From: Candidatus Dechloromonas phosphorivorans | Lineage (GTDB): Bacteria > Pseudomonadota > Gammaproteobacteria > Burkholderiales > Rhodocyclaceae | Reading direction: 5' to 3' | Assembly: GCA_016709495.1 (NCBI GenBank) | Contig: JADJMS010000002.1 | Location: forward strand, 1 to 64,000 | DNA: 64,000 nucleotides | In this document: piece after piece, positions 50,833 through 61,554 of the stretch | How positions within the stretch are numbered: the stretch's first letter is position 1 | Layout: each line of letters starts with the position of its first letter | Program-made: the position numbers and the translations under genes | The notes under the pieces: model-generated | What the model saw: the letters and a program-made list of their open reading frames with translations, nothing else | The model's database searches: none | What the model was told of the DNA's origin: nothing

Positions 50833-51430
50833 TGCTTCGTCCCGAACTCATCCTGCCAATGTTAACGCCTCCCACACCCGTTCACGTCAATCCGGTGTCA
50901 TTTTGCCGGTTGCGCTATTTGTGCTGGTTGCAGCAACCATTTTGACGCTGGGTCTGGTCAAAACCAATATGTCATCATTGCGTGTTGGCGGTGCCTCGGT
51001 CGTCGGCCAGGAAACTCAGGGGTCAGCCGAACTTTTGTCCAGTAACTTCAGGACTCGCAACCCGATAGTCACGATCGATCCGCTTACGTTGAAAGAATTG
51101 CCAGACGAAGGCCGTTATGAAAGAGGCTTTACGCCGTGTAGTACGCTGACGGACCTCCTTCCTTTTACTACAATTTTTGACTGTCGTTCGATCAAATCCA
51201 CCCGCTTGCCGGCGCACACAGAGCAAGTTGAATGGGCAGTGGGTGTCAAAACACCACAGGTGCAACGAATTGGATGCGCACCGCCACCGCGAAGCAGTAC
51301 CCCCACTGAAAATAACGGGACGATTAAATTCAATCACAATCAAATAGAAAACCGCGTAGAAAATGCGTTTTACGGAAGCCAAGGGGCTGCAGGTATCGGT
51401 GTTGGAAAACTGGTTATGCAGTGTCCGTAA
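50816..51430 (+). CDS. pilX: Type IV pilus assembly protein PilX
   Basis: A 204-residue minor pilin-like protein. After a Ser/Asn-rich leader (SRQSG) comes VILPVALFVLVAATILTLGL, a pilin-type helix without the Glu +5, as is normal for PilX. It then shows NMSSLRVGGASVVGQETQGS and a soluble C-terminal domain. The start has AGGTGA upstream. It is followed by pilY1 after 33 bases. Confidence 0.85.
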   Translation: MPSAANASSRTHPANVNASHTRSRQSGVILPVALFVLVAATILTLGLVKTNMSSLRVGGASVVGQETQGSAELLSSNFRTRNPIVTIDPLTLKELPDEGRYERGFTPCSTLTDLLPFTTIFDCRSIKSTRLPAHTEQVEWAVGVKTPQVQRIGCAPPPRSSTPTENNGTIKFNHNQIENRVENAFYGSQGAAGIGVGKLVMQCP

Positions 51431-51463
51431 TTCGCTAATTGGAAAAAAGAAAGCGAGAGAATC

Positions 51464-54400
51464 ATGAACGCCAAATTCAACAAGTGGGTTGCCCGGATAC
51501 TGATGGTTTCCATAGTCAATCCCGCGATGTTTATTCCGCCTGCTGCAGCTCGGGATACCGCCATTTATTCAGGGCTGCTTTCCGCCACCGTTGTGACAGT
51601 CAAGCCCAATGTGCTCTTTGTAATAGACACTTCGGACTCAATGAATCTGCCAGAAGCGTGGAGAGAATATGAAGGCGCATATGATTCTCACGTCGAATAC
51701 CTGTGGAACGATCTGACCCGAATTGTTGATGCCAATGCTGGATCTGCCGGGGAAGTAACCGCAGCGGATAACAACAGAATATCCACACAGCAAATTCCCA
51801 GCCAATTTTTTACAAAATGGGGCTTTTGGGATGGCGCAACACTCGCAGACCGCCAGGCACTGTGGCAGGCTGCCCGCACCTCAGCAAAAGCAACCCAAAT
51901 TCATGGAACGGCTCCTGCGGTTACAGACCCGGGCCCTGCATATCAATACCGGAATTACAACGACCTGTCCTGGATATACTGGTTGCCGACCGGAACAGCA
52001 GAGACAGACCCCCGGTTACGCTCCCCTTCATGGAACAAGTTTCGTGGCTACATTCAGGAATTAGGCGATGGCCTAGGCGGCGGCATGACACGCGGCGGCC
52101 CATCCTTCAACGATACCAATAACTACCAAGCCTATAACAAGTGTGGAAATTCGCTGGATGCCTTGACACCATCAACCGTGTTTGTGCCTTCGCCAATTGC
52201 CCGAAATACCGGCAAATACCTCGACCAGCAATGGGCCCGTTGGGATCCATACCTGGCGACGACTGCGGTCGGCAATTCCGGCTACCCAGCCAGCAGTACT
52301 GGCTATTGCCTTGGGCGCACCAAGTACAACGCAGTATGCAAAAGGTTATCTTGACACGACCAATCCAGCTACCGGCAATCCGGCAAGCAACCCGGTATAC
52401 CGCGACAACACCTCAGCCACTGCCGACGTAGGCCTGAACGGACTTCCCATTCGTTACAACAGCGGCAGCTCCGGTTCGGGTTGGGATGGCCTGAAAGCGG
52501 ATTCAGGCGGTTTTATTTTGCGCAGCATTATTGATGGCTATGCCACACGCGTTGATCTTGAAGCAGTCATGTCTACGTATGCCTTACCAGCAACAAGCGA
52601 TGTCGACGGCAGCAGTATCACTGATGTCAAAGATGCAAAATTCATAGCCATCAAAGGCAACAGGGATGCAACACCAGCCTTCGGTAGCGCAACCGGCTTG
52701 CATGCTTACACAGACACCACGGCATCACTATGTGACTCTGCAACAGGACCGGCCAGTACAACTTGTCTTGACAAACCATTTGGCGCGACCAGCCCAGCCT
52801 TTACATTGACCAAAACAGCAACCTGCAACCTAACAGGTACAACAACATCGAAAGATGCCCGAGCCAATTCAGTCAAAACCGGCGGAACATGTACCATTGG
52901 TACGATTAGCAACTCCGGCACTGACACAAACGGAGCGCTTTTTCCAAGCTTTTCCGACGTACCAAATCCCACCGTTTGCCCAGCCCCGACCACGACAAAC
53001 AGCAACTTTTATTCTGTAGATAATTCTGCTTGCGCCTACACAGTAACAACCGTTGCAGCGGCTCAAACCTGCGCGTTGACTGGCGATCAAACCTTGACAA
53101 TCGGCGCCTGTACACCGACAGGTGGCAGTAATGTTGCGATTTCTGCTTGCGCACTTTCAGGACCGGCGGATACCGTGGCAGCTTGCGCCTGGTCCGGTCG
53201 GCAAACCAAGAATGTTGGCAACTGTGCCTGGGTTGGGCGGACAGCGACATTTAGTGAGTCAACAAAGTGGCGGGCATCTGGTGGAACCTGCCAGCAAAAC
53301 GGCAGTACTGAATTTTGTAATGGCGTAGCTGGATCACAAGGTCCATTCGCAACGGAAGCCGATGCCCTAGCCTCAACTGCAGGGTGTACCAATACGGTAC
53401 CAGCAGCCGCTTATCAGTACGGAGGCACCTGTACAGAAAATGGCTCGGCTGACGAGTGTTCGATTACTGGCGCATCTGCTATTCTTGGCGCCGGCTATAC
53501 CAACGTAAATGCGACCTGCGGCAATGCCAACTCACCTCCTGCAGGCACCTACACTCATACACCAACGTGCTCTGAAAACGGTTCGTCTTCAAGTTGCCAG
53601 CTAAGCGCCGGCACTTCCAGAACAATTCGTGGCAGCACCAAAACCTATTACACAGCTGCCAACTGCACCAACAAACCCAACGCCTTGCCGACCTACAATC
53701 AAAGCGGCAGTTATGGCTATGGCAAAACCTGTACAGGCACCAACAATACTTGCACGACCAACGCCAGCAATACTTTCACGGTTAGAGGTAGCAGCTATAC
53801 GCAAGTAACCTCGTGTACCAACGGAAAAACACCTGGCACTTATCACCGTGGCGGCACATGTACGGGCACCCTGGCGGGATGTACTCAGGTCACCCCATAC
53901 GGCGGGACCTCAGTCTTTGTTTCACCTAATACCTGGTATACAAACCTGGCAACCTGTACGCCGCCCACCGGCGCGCAAACCTATAACAGCAACTGTACCG
54001 GCACCCAAAAACTGCCTCCAGGTGATGCTGCTCACACCACGAACAATACACAGGCCGCCTGTAATTTCACAACGAATACGGTAACCATATTGGGCACCCC
54101 GTATACAAACTACAACACCTGCACAACCAAATCTGACGTCAATCCCAAGTGTTTCGGGCAATTCGGGGTTAACTGCTCAACGGGTTGTAATAATGCAACA
54201 CCGACCTCGGTAACTGGCGGCGCAACGTCCCAATCGCATAATTACTACCGAACCTATGACTTCCAAGCCGGTACTGATTATCTGGTCCATGACTGTAAGG
54301 CAGACGATGGCGGAACGAAGTTCATGCACTACACGAGCAGCACGTTGAACAGTTTTGGCTCTGCCTGGAACGATACAACCAGTTATGCGAGCAGTGCTAC

Positions 54401-57400
54401 CGGCGGCGTTGCAGTCGATATCACGCAAAAGGCTGATATGTATTCGGTCAACTATCTGAACTGGAAATTCGGCCCGAAAGGTCCGAACGGACACCCAATT
54501 GGCCGTAAAACCCGTCTGCAAATCGCCAAGGATGCGTTGGCATCCGTGATTGATATCTACACCACAGACCCCTTGTTTAAAGACAAATACCGCATGGGCG
54601 TCATGGCGTTCAACCAGATGGAAAAAGATATTCCTCTTGGCAGCATTTCGCCCAATTCTTCCGGCGCACACCTCGTCAAGCCCGTCAAGGATCTCGATGT
54701 TGCCCACGGCAATGCCATTGTTACAAGCGTCAATGCAATGACGGCATCTTCGGCAACGCCACTCACCGAGTCGTTGTATGAAGCTTATCGCTATTTCAAA
54801 GGTCAGTCGCCCATGTTTGGCGGGCCAACATACCAGACCAAGGAGTCCGTAATTTCAACGGCGTTAGTACCGCGCTATGTTACCGAAGGGGTCGACACTT
54901 CGGCAGACTCACTAACGGGCGGACTGTACAAATCGCCAATTACGGCAACCTGCCAAACCAATCTGGTTATTCTGATTTCTGACGGCGCACCGGAAAATGA
55001 CACATCGGCCAATGCCGACATTCTTGCCCTGCCGGATTATGGAATCTTTTCAATTCATCAACCGACAGGGAGTGGTCAATTTGAAACCATTTCAAACCTA
55101 CCTTACGGCCCCACTGATCCTATCGGCCCACCGGCGGGCAACAACTATGTGCTACTTGATGAACTGAGCTATTACATGGCGCATGTAGACGCTCGTACAG
55201 ATTTGCCTGGTGACCAGACAGTCGTTCTGGCTACGATCAGCTACGACGTCAATTCACCAGTTCTAGACAAGGCCGCACACAACAGCAGCGGAAAGAGTCT
55301 TAAGGCCAAGGATCAGTCATCTCTGATTTCAGCAATTGGCGATGCGTTGACCATTCCACCCTGGCAGCCGCAGGGGGGTACTCCGGCGAGCACCTACAAC
55401 ATAGCAAACGGTGTATCAGGTGATATCTATTTGTCCGCCTTCTCACCGACCTACAAGACGGTTTGGGGAGGAACCATCAAAAAGTACAAGTATGGTTTTG
55501 GTGAGTCGGAATGCGGCGATAGCGTCTGCGGCAATCCAAATGTATGTATCACCGGCAATCCTGCAATCACTTACGCCTCCTGCGGAATAAATGTCGAGTA
55601 TCTTGAGACTGACAAAACGAAGCAGGATGAACTCGGCCATGACGTTTTGTTGCGCGTGATTCGTCCGGAAGCGGTGAGTTACTGGATACCGACTGCACCA
55701 CCAGATGGCCCATCCGGGGTGCGCGGCGGAACAGGCCAGGTTTTGATTGCCAATGGCACGCCAGATGCCCGCAAACTTTACACATACATTCACGGTGTCA
55801 CACCCAGCGCTTCATTGGTAAGCCCTCAAAACCTGGTGACGCCTACCAATCCGCTGATTTCCAAAACAATACTGGGGAATGCAGCAATGACCGATGCTGA
55901 GCGGGACTCCATTCTCAGTTTTGCTCAAGGTAGCGATGGCTTCACAACGAATGTCTGGCGTGATTGGGCGCACTTCGATTCATTGCACTCAACGCCTCTG
56001 GTTGATGATGGATTCCTTTATTACCTGACCAGTGACGGCGTCCTTCATTCGGTGAATACTTCCGATGGCAAAGAAAACTGGTCCTTCATGGTAGAAGAAG
56101 GGCTCTCCAAAATTGCCGAAACAATGACACCGCCAAATGGTGAGCGTCTGGAAGTAGCAGATGGCACACCTGTCATCGCCAATCTGGCTGATGGCAAGCG
56201 GTATCTGATTTTTGGTCTGCGCCGCGGTGGCCGTGCTTACTACGCTCTGGATATAACCAATCCGGCTGCGCCCGCGCTCGCATGGAAAATCTCGCCGACA
56301 CAAACCTGTTCAGGCAATACGTGTAGTCCTTCGCCCAACTTTAGTGAACTGGGCCAAGCCTGGTCTACACCCTATGTTGCCAAGATTCGGGGCCGGAAAT
56401 CGGGGAGTAAATTCAAACCCGCCCTGATCTTTGGTGCTGGCTATGATGAAAATCAGGATTTGGCAGTACCTGCTGCCGATACCATGGGGCGTGCTGTATT
56501 TGTGGTGGATGCTGCAGATCTGACGGTCATTAAAAAGTTCAGCACGATCTCCGGCGCACAAGGCTACTCCGTGCCATCCGATGTCCTGGCAATTGACACA
56601 ACGGGTGATGCTGATAGCACAATTGATCGAGCTTACGTCGGCGACATGGGCGGCAGGTTGTGGAGAATGGATCTCGATGATCGCAGTGTTACCAACGATG
56701 AAAGCAACTGGACAATTGTTCAGATTGCCGATCTGGCAACAACCACACGCCCCAACAAACTGTTCAATCGCCAAACCATGGCACCTTCTATCTATCAGGG
56801 CCAGGTATTTGATGCAGTGTTTATCGGAGGGGGCGATCTACAGCAACCGACAGCGCACGGTACAAACGACTCTGGTGCCATGTTCATGGTGAAAGACTAT
56901 TCGGTTGCAAAAATTGCCGTACAGCCCTCTCCGATTCCCAATGCGTCAGGGGATTTCGTCGACATGACCAATCTGCTCGATGCCGCAAAGTTGTTAACCG
57001 ATGCCCAGAAACAGGCCTTGGTGACCAAATCAGGCTATGTGATCAATTTAAAAAATGGAGAAAAGGTTTCAAGTACTGCACAGGTTTATGGTGGCGTTTT
57101 GTATTTTGGTACCTATTTACCCACACAAACCACAATAGCCAACCTTGCCAATGTCTGTGGAGTAGGCGGCTATGGCAAACAGTACATAAGTGATGCTCTT
57201 ACCGGCACCCCGCTGCGTAACGATATCACCAGCAACGCGTTATTCACCAATGATGCAAGCGGTCGGGTATTTGGCCATGTTGCTGGTTTCGGAGTGAGTC
57301 TGAGCCCGGCCAGCCAGGGACCAGGCAAGGGCATCTACTTGCGCAACCGTGGTGTTGAGTCACAAAGGACCGGTAAAACCTCATCCAAGATGTATTGGTA

Positions 57401-57419
57401 CTCAATCCCGGAACAATGA
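51464..57419 (+). CDS. pilY1: PilY1-type pilus tip adhesin with a Cys-rich repeat insert, one frameshift near 52337
   Basis: A pilus-tip adhesin and assembly factor, about 1985 residues when joined. It has a signal region (VARILMVSIVNPAMFIPPAA) and a von Willebrand A domain with the metal motif DTSDS at residues 55-59. A large insert follows with about 30 cysteines and tandem GGTC-x-x-NGS units (52.8-54.3 kb). The vWA fold resumes near 54.4 kb (KTRLQIAKDALASVIDIYTT, MGVMAFNQM, VILISDGAPENDTSA). The C-terminal PilY1 beta-propeller (55.9-57.3 kb) holds the calcium-type loop DTTGDADSTIDRAYVGD. The first 291 codons are in another frame; one extra base or two missing near 52337 explains it. Confidence 0.9.
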
Positions 57420-57457
57420 TCGAAACTGATACCAACTTGGCGCATTTCGCCTGAGTG

Positions 57458-57487
57458 AAGAGCCCCGTTAATCGGGGTTCTTTTTTT
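57458..57487 (+). terminator. Rho-independent terminator of the pilE-pilY1 cluster
   Basis: AAGAGCCCCG pairs with CGGGGTTCTT (one G-T pair) around TTAAT, and a run of seven Ts overlaps the 3' arm. It lies 40 bases past the pilY1 stop. Confidence 0.88.
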
Positions 57488-57635
57488 ATTGTTTGGACAA
57501 GCCCCGGAATGAATGGATTTGATTTTCGACATCGGATATACAGTCATGTAAAAATGCTGTGCGATTTGTTTATAGTCTGTTGCCAGAAAGCATTTCCCCT
57601 AACCCGCCGCAATTAGCATTTTTGATTGAACTCAC

Positions 57636-58994
57636 ATGAATATCGTTATTCTCGCTGCCGGCCAAGGCAAGCGCATGCACTCGAATTTACCCAAGGTTCT
57701 TCATCCGATAGCCGGTAAGGCGCTGGCGCAGCATGTGATTGAGACAGCTCGCACACTGGCGCCGCAAAAACTGGTGGTGGTTTTTGGTCACGGCGGTGAA
57801 GTGGTTCGGTCAACGCTGGATTCATCCGACATTTCCTGGGCCAAACAGGAGCCGCAACTTGGTACGGGACATGCCGTAGCGCAAGCGCTTCCGTCGATCA
57901 CAACAGAAGGGCAGACGCTGGTCCTTTATGGTGATGTTCCGCTGACCAAGGCGACAACCTTGAAGCGGCTGTTGCAGGCAGGAAAGGATGGTCTTTCCAT
58001 TCTGACGGTCGAAATGGCAAATCCGACTGGCTATGGCCGGATCGTTCGTGATGCAGCAGGCAAGGTGTTACGCATTGTCGAAGAGAAAGATGCCACTACC
58101 GATGAGAAACTTATTCGCGAGGTGAATACAGGCATTATGGCAATTCCATCAGTGCGCTTGGCCGACTGGCTGGGCGGTTTGTCGAACAAGAATGCCCAAG
58201 GTGAGTATTACCTGACCGATATTGTTGCGCTTGCCGTGGCTGAAGGCGTCCCGGTTCATACGGCACAACCGGATGGCGAATGGGAAGTGCTGGGCGTCAA
58301 CAGCAAGGTACAACTGGCGGAACTGGAACGTGTGCATCAACGCAATATGGCCGATGCCATGCTGGTCGGTGGTGTTCGACTGGCCGACCCGAACCGGATT
58401 GATGTACGCGGCGAAGTAACTTATGGGCGCGATGTTTCCATTGATGTCGGTTGCGTTTTCGAAGGTAAGGTCGAATTGGGTGACGCGGTCGAAGTGGGGC
58501 CGTACTGCATTTTGAAGAACGTCAAAGTCGGTGCCGGCACAAGGATCGCCGCCTTCTGCCATTTTGACGAAGCCGTTATCGGCCCGGATGGCGTGCTTGG
58601 CCCTTACGCACGTTTACGTCCTGGTACAGAACTTGGCCCTGAAGTGCATATTGGCAACTTCGTCGAGGTCAAAAAAAGCAAGATTGCAGCCCAATCGAAG
58701 GCCAATCATCTCGCTTATATCGGCGATGCTGAAATCGGCCAACGGGTAAATGTGGGCGCCGGCACGATTACCTGCAATTACGACGGCGCCAACAAACACC
58801 TGACGATTATCGAGGATGATGTCTTTATCGGCTCGGATACCCAATTGGTTGCACCTGTTACCGTTGGGCGCGGCGCAACCCTTGGTGCTGGGACAACCCT
58901 GACAAAAAATGCACCGCCTGACTCCTTGACCGTATCGCGTTCCAAGCAGATGACCTTGGCCGGCTGGGAAAGGCCTAAAAAGGTTAAGAAATAA
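57636..58994 (+). CDS. glmU: Bifunctional GlcN-1-P acetyltransferase / GlcNAc-1-P uridyltransferase
   Basis: It makes UDP-GlcNAc, the common precursor of peptidoglycan and lipid A. The uridyltransferase half has the loop VILAAGQGKRMHSNLPKVLH, GTGHAVAQALP, YGDVPLTKATTL and VNTGIMAIPS. The left-handed beta-helix half carries HIGNFVEVKKSKIAAQSKAN, NVGAGTITCNYDGANKHLTI and SDTQLVAPVTVGRGATLGAG. At 452 residues it is full length. The stop overlaps the start of a small membrane protein gene. Confidence 0.97.
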   Translation: MNIVILAAGQGKRMHSNLPKVLHPIAGKALAQHVIETARTLAPQKLVVVFGHGGEVVRSTLDSSDISWAKQEPQLGTGHAVAQALPSITTEGQTLVLYGDVPLTKATTLKRLLQAGKDGLSILTVEMANPTGYGRIVRDAAGKVLRIVEEKDATTDEKLIREVNTGIMAIPSVRLADWLGGLSNKNAQGEYYLTDIVALAVAEGVPVHTAQPDGEWEVLGVNSKVQLAELERVHQRNMADAMLVGGVRLADPNRIDVRGEVTYGRDVSIDVGCVFEGKVELGDAVEVGPYCILKNVKVGAGTRIAAFCHFDEAVIGPDGVLGPYARLRPGTELGPEVHIGNFVEVKKSKIAAQSKANHLAYIGDAEIGQRVNVGAGTITCNYDGANKHLTIIEDDVFIGSDTQLVAPVTVGRGATLGAGTTLTKNAPPDSLTVSRSKQMTLAGWERPKKVKK

Positions 58995-59299
58995 TGGATG
59001 CCAGCTTTACTGCGTTTGTTATGGTGATAGCGCTTCTGGTTGCCGTTGGTGCTTCGTTGCTTTTGGTCGGCTATTTCGGCACTCTGCCAGCCTCTTTTAC
59101 CTTTGGCTGGAAAAACTGGGTACCGACATTGTTCCTTCCCGTGATCGGTCCGCTCTGGTTTACCTGGCGGCACTGGAGTGATTTTTCACGGCCAGGAAAA
59201 CAGTTATTTGCTGGCGTCACCTTGATACTTATCGCCATCCTGATTCTCTATAAAGGCGGCCCATACATCATCGACAGGATGTCTGTAGGCGTAAAATAA
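58994..59299 (+). CDS. Small hypothetical membrane protein
   Basis: A 101-residue protein with two clear hydrophobic segments (AFVMVIALLVAVGASLLLVG at 7-27 and LFAGVTLILIAILILYKGG at about 76-94) and a third weaker one (TLFLPVIGPLWFTWRHW). No signal-peptide cleavage site or known domain is visible. It is translationally coupled to glmU (TAATG) and lies 37 bases before the EF-G gene. Function unknown. Confidence 0.7.
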   Translation: MDASFTAFVMVIALLVAVGASLLLVGYFGTLPASFTFGWKNWVPTLFLPVIGPLWFTWRHWSDFSRPGKQLFAGVTLILIAILILYKGGPYIIDRMSVGVK

Positions 59300-59336
59300 T
59301 CGCTCGGTAATTTCTAATAAGTTCAGGGAGAATAAG

Positions 59337-61388
59337 ATGTCCAAGTACACCACCGAGGCTCTTCGTTCCATTGCGCTGGTTGGTCATGGCGCTGCTGGCA
59401 AGACCAGTCTGGCCGAAGCTTTGCTGTTTGCGACCGGCGCCATTTCCGCCAAGGGCAGTGTCGAAAAAGGCAGCACGGTTTGTGATTTTGATGCACAGGA
59501 GAAGGAAGCCGGGCACTCCCTGAATTCGGCCATTGTTAATTTTGGCCATGAAAACACCCACATCCATTTGATTGATACGCCAGGCTACCCGGACTTTGCT
59601 GGGCAGTCGATTGCGGCTCTGGCCGGGGTCGAAACGGCAATTGTTGTGGTGAACGCGCAAACTGGCGTCGAATTGATGACCGAGCGCATGATGCGCCATG
59701 CTGCCGAGCGCAAATTGTGCCGGATGATCGTAATCAACAAGATTGATGCAGACAACCTCGACTTGCCGGGGTTGGTGGCGAATATTCGCGAACGCTTTGG
59801 CAAGCAGTGCATGCTGCTTGACCTGCCAGCGCATGGTGCGGCTGATGTGGTTGAAGTGCTGGAACATGCTGCCGGTGATGCTGATTTTGAGTCAGTTGCG
59901 GCAGCACACCGCGCCTTAATCGACCAGATCGTCGAGGAAGATGAAGATTTGCTGGCACAGTATCTTGAAGATGGCGCCGACCCCAGCGCGGCAGCATTGC
60001 ACGCTCCCTTTGAGAAGGCGCTGCGTGAAGGACATCTGATTCCGATCCTGTTTGTTTCCGCCAAAACAGGTGCTGGCATCAAGGAATTACTGCATGTGCT
60101 GGCTTCGCTGGCGCCAAATCCTGCCGAAGGCAACCCGCCGCCGTTCTACAAGGGCGAGCCGGGCGACAAGACTGAGCCATTCCAAGCCGACCCGGATGCG
60201 AGCAAGCATGTGCTAGCCCACGTTTTCAAAGTGGTTGCTGACCCGTATATGGGCAAGATCGGTGTCTTCCGCGTCCATCAGGGCACGATGAAGAAGGATA
60301 TGCAACTCTTTGTCGGCGACAGCAAGCGCCCGTTCAAGGTCGCGCATCTTTACCAGTTGCAGGGTAAGGAATCGGTTGAGGTCGATGAACTGGTGCCGGG
60401 TGATATTGGCGCGATTGCCAAGGTTGAGGAAATTGATTTCGATTGCGTGCTGCACGACTCGCACGACGAAGACCACATTCATCTGGTTCCGCTGGAGTTC
60501 CCGAAGCCGATGGCTGGGCTGGCGGTTGAGACGAAGAAAAAGGGCGATGAGCAGCGTCTGTTCGACATCCTCAACAAACTGGCGGTCGAAGATCCGACCT
60601 TTGTGGTTGAGCGTCACCCGACCAGTAATGAAACCGTGATCCGTGGCTTGGGCGAGATTCACCTCAAGTCCAAGCTGGAAAAAATGGCCAGCCAGTACAA
60701 ACTGGAAGTGGACACCAAGCCGCCGCGCATCCCCTACCGCGAAACCATTACCGGCTCAGCCGAAGGCATCCATCGCCACAAGAAACAAAGCGGTGGCGCC
60801 GGGCAATTTGGCGAGGTCCATCTGCGGATTGAGCCGAAAGAACGTGGCGAGGGTTTTGAATTTGTTGATGCAGTTAAAGGTGGCGTAATTCCCGGCGTTT
60901 TCATGGCTGCGGTTGAAAAGGGAGTACGTCAGGGCCTGGAAGGCGGTGTCGTCGCGGGTTATGCGGTCGACGACCTGAAAGTCACCGTTTTCGATGGCAA
61001 GACGCATGCGGTGGATGGCAAGGAAGTCGCCTTTGTCATGGCTGGCCGCAAGGCGGTGATCGAGGCGATTCGTGCTGCCAAACCAATTGTCCTGGAACCT
61101 ATCGTCAATATCGAAATCATCGTACCGGAAGGCGCGATTGGCGATTTGACCGGTGACTTGTCCAGCCGTCGTGGCCACATTACCGGCACGGATGGGCGTG
61201 GGCATGGTCTGGCTGCGATCAGCGGCGAAGTACCGATGGCTGAGTTGAACGACTATCAGTCACGCCTGAAATCACTGACCGGTGGTCAGGGCAGCTACAC
61301 CATCGAATTTGCTCGTTATTCAGCGGTGCCACCGAATGTGCAGCAGCAGATGGCGAGCAAATTCCAGTTGCACGACGAAGACGAGTAA
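59337..61388 (+). CDS. Elongation factor G paralogue (EF-G II type)
   Basis: A translational GTPase of 683 residues with all five EF-G domains: G1 ALVGHGAAGKTSLAEALLFA, switch region, G3 IHLIDTPGYPDFAGQSIAAL, G4 RMIVINKIDADN, domain II (FKVVADPYMGKIGVFRVHQG), domain III (EDPTFVVERHPTSNETVIRG), domain IV (GIHRHKKQSGGAGQFGEVHL) and domain V. The P-loop reads GHGAAGKT rather than GHIDAGKT of the main EF-G, and the gene is not in a str operon. Such paralogues (FusA2-like) have specialised or uncertain roles. The start has AGGGAG upstream. Confidence 0.9.
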   Translation: MSKYTTEALRSIALVGHGAAGKTSLAEALLFATGAISAKGSVEKGSTVCDFDAQEKEAGHSLNSAIVNFGHENTHIHLIDTPGYPDFAGQSIAALAGVETAIVVVNAQTGVELMTERMMRHAAERKLCRMIVINKIDADNLDLPGLVANIRERFGKQCMLLDLPAHGAADVVEVLEHAAGDADFESVAAAHRALIDQIVEEDEDLLAQYLEDGADPSAAALHAPFEKALREGHLIPILFVSAKTGAGIKELLHVLASLAPNPAEGNPPPFYKGEPGDKTEPFQADPDASKHVLAHVFKVVADPYMGKIGVFRVHQGTMKKDMQLFVGDSKRPFKVAHLYQLQGKESVEVDELVPGDIGAIAKVEEIDFDCVLHDSHDEDHIHLVPLEFPKPMAGLAVETKKKGDEQRLFDILNKLAVEDPTFVVERHPTSNETVIRGLGEIHLKSKLEKMASQYKLEVDTKPPRIPYRETITGSAEGIHRHKKQSGGAGQFGEVHLRIEPKERGEGFEFVDAVKGGVIPGVFMAAVEKGVRQGLEGGVVAGYAVDDLKVTVFDGKTHAVDGKEVAFVMAGRKAVIEAIRAAKPIVLEPIVNIEIIVPEGAIGDLTGDLSSRRGHITGTDGRGHGLAAISGEVPMAELNDYQSRLKSLTGGQGSYTIEFARYSAVPPNVQQQMASKFQLHDEDE

Positions 61389-61409
61389 CACTTAATTATT
61401 TCTTGACTG

Positions 61410-61443
61410 TACCCTGCAACCTAAAAACTGCAGGGTATTTTTT
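61410..61443 (+). terminator. Rho-independent terminator of the EF-G paralogue
   Basis: TACCCTGCA pairs perfectly with TGCAGGGTA around a 10-base loop, followed by six Ts. It lies 21 bases past the stop at 61388. Confidence 0.9.
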
Positions 61444-61503
61444 CGACTTGAAATAGCAAACGCAAAATATCAACTTTATCGCGTAAGTAATCAAACTCAC
61501 TAG

Positions 61504-61539
61504 CAACGAAAAAGCCGGTAACTGCCGGCTTTTTCGTTG
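61504..61539. terminator. Bidirectional terminator at the 3' end of the Ig-repeat lipoprotein gene
   Basis: CAACGAAAAAGCCGG (61504-61518) pairs perfectly over 15 bases with CCGGCTTTTTCGTTG (61525-61539) around TAACTG. Both arms carry runs of A or T, so it works in either direction. On the minus strand it lies 15 bases past the lipoprotein stop. Confidence 0.9.
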
Positions 61540-61554
61540 TGTTGACCGAAGCAA

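Noticed and set aside
52182..52335. Separate start of a large gene at 52182
   Set aside because: The first ~50 codons of that frame are an out-of-phase reading of pilY1; the join near 52337 gives a continuous PilY1.
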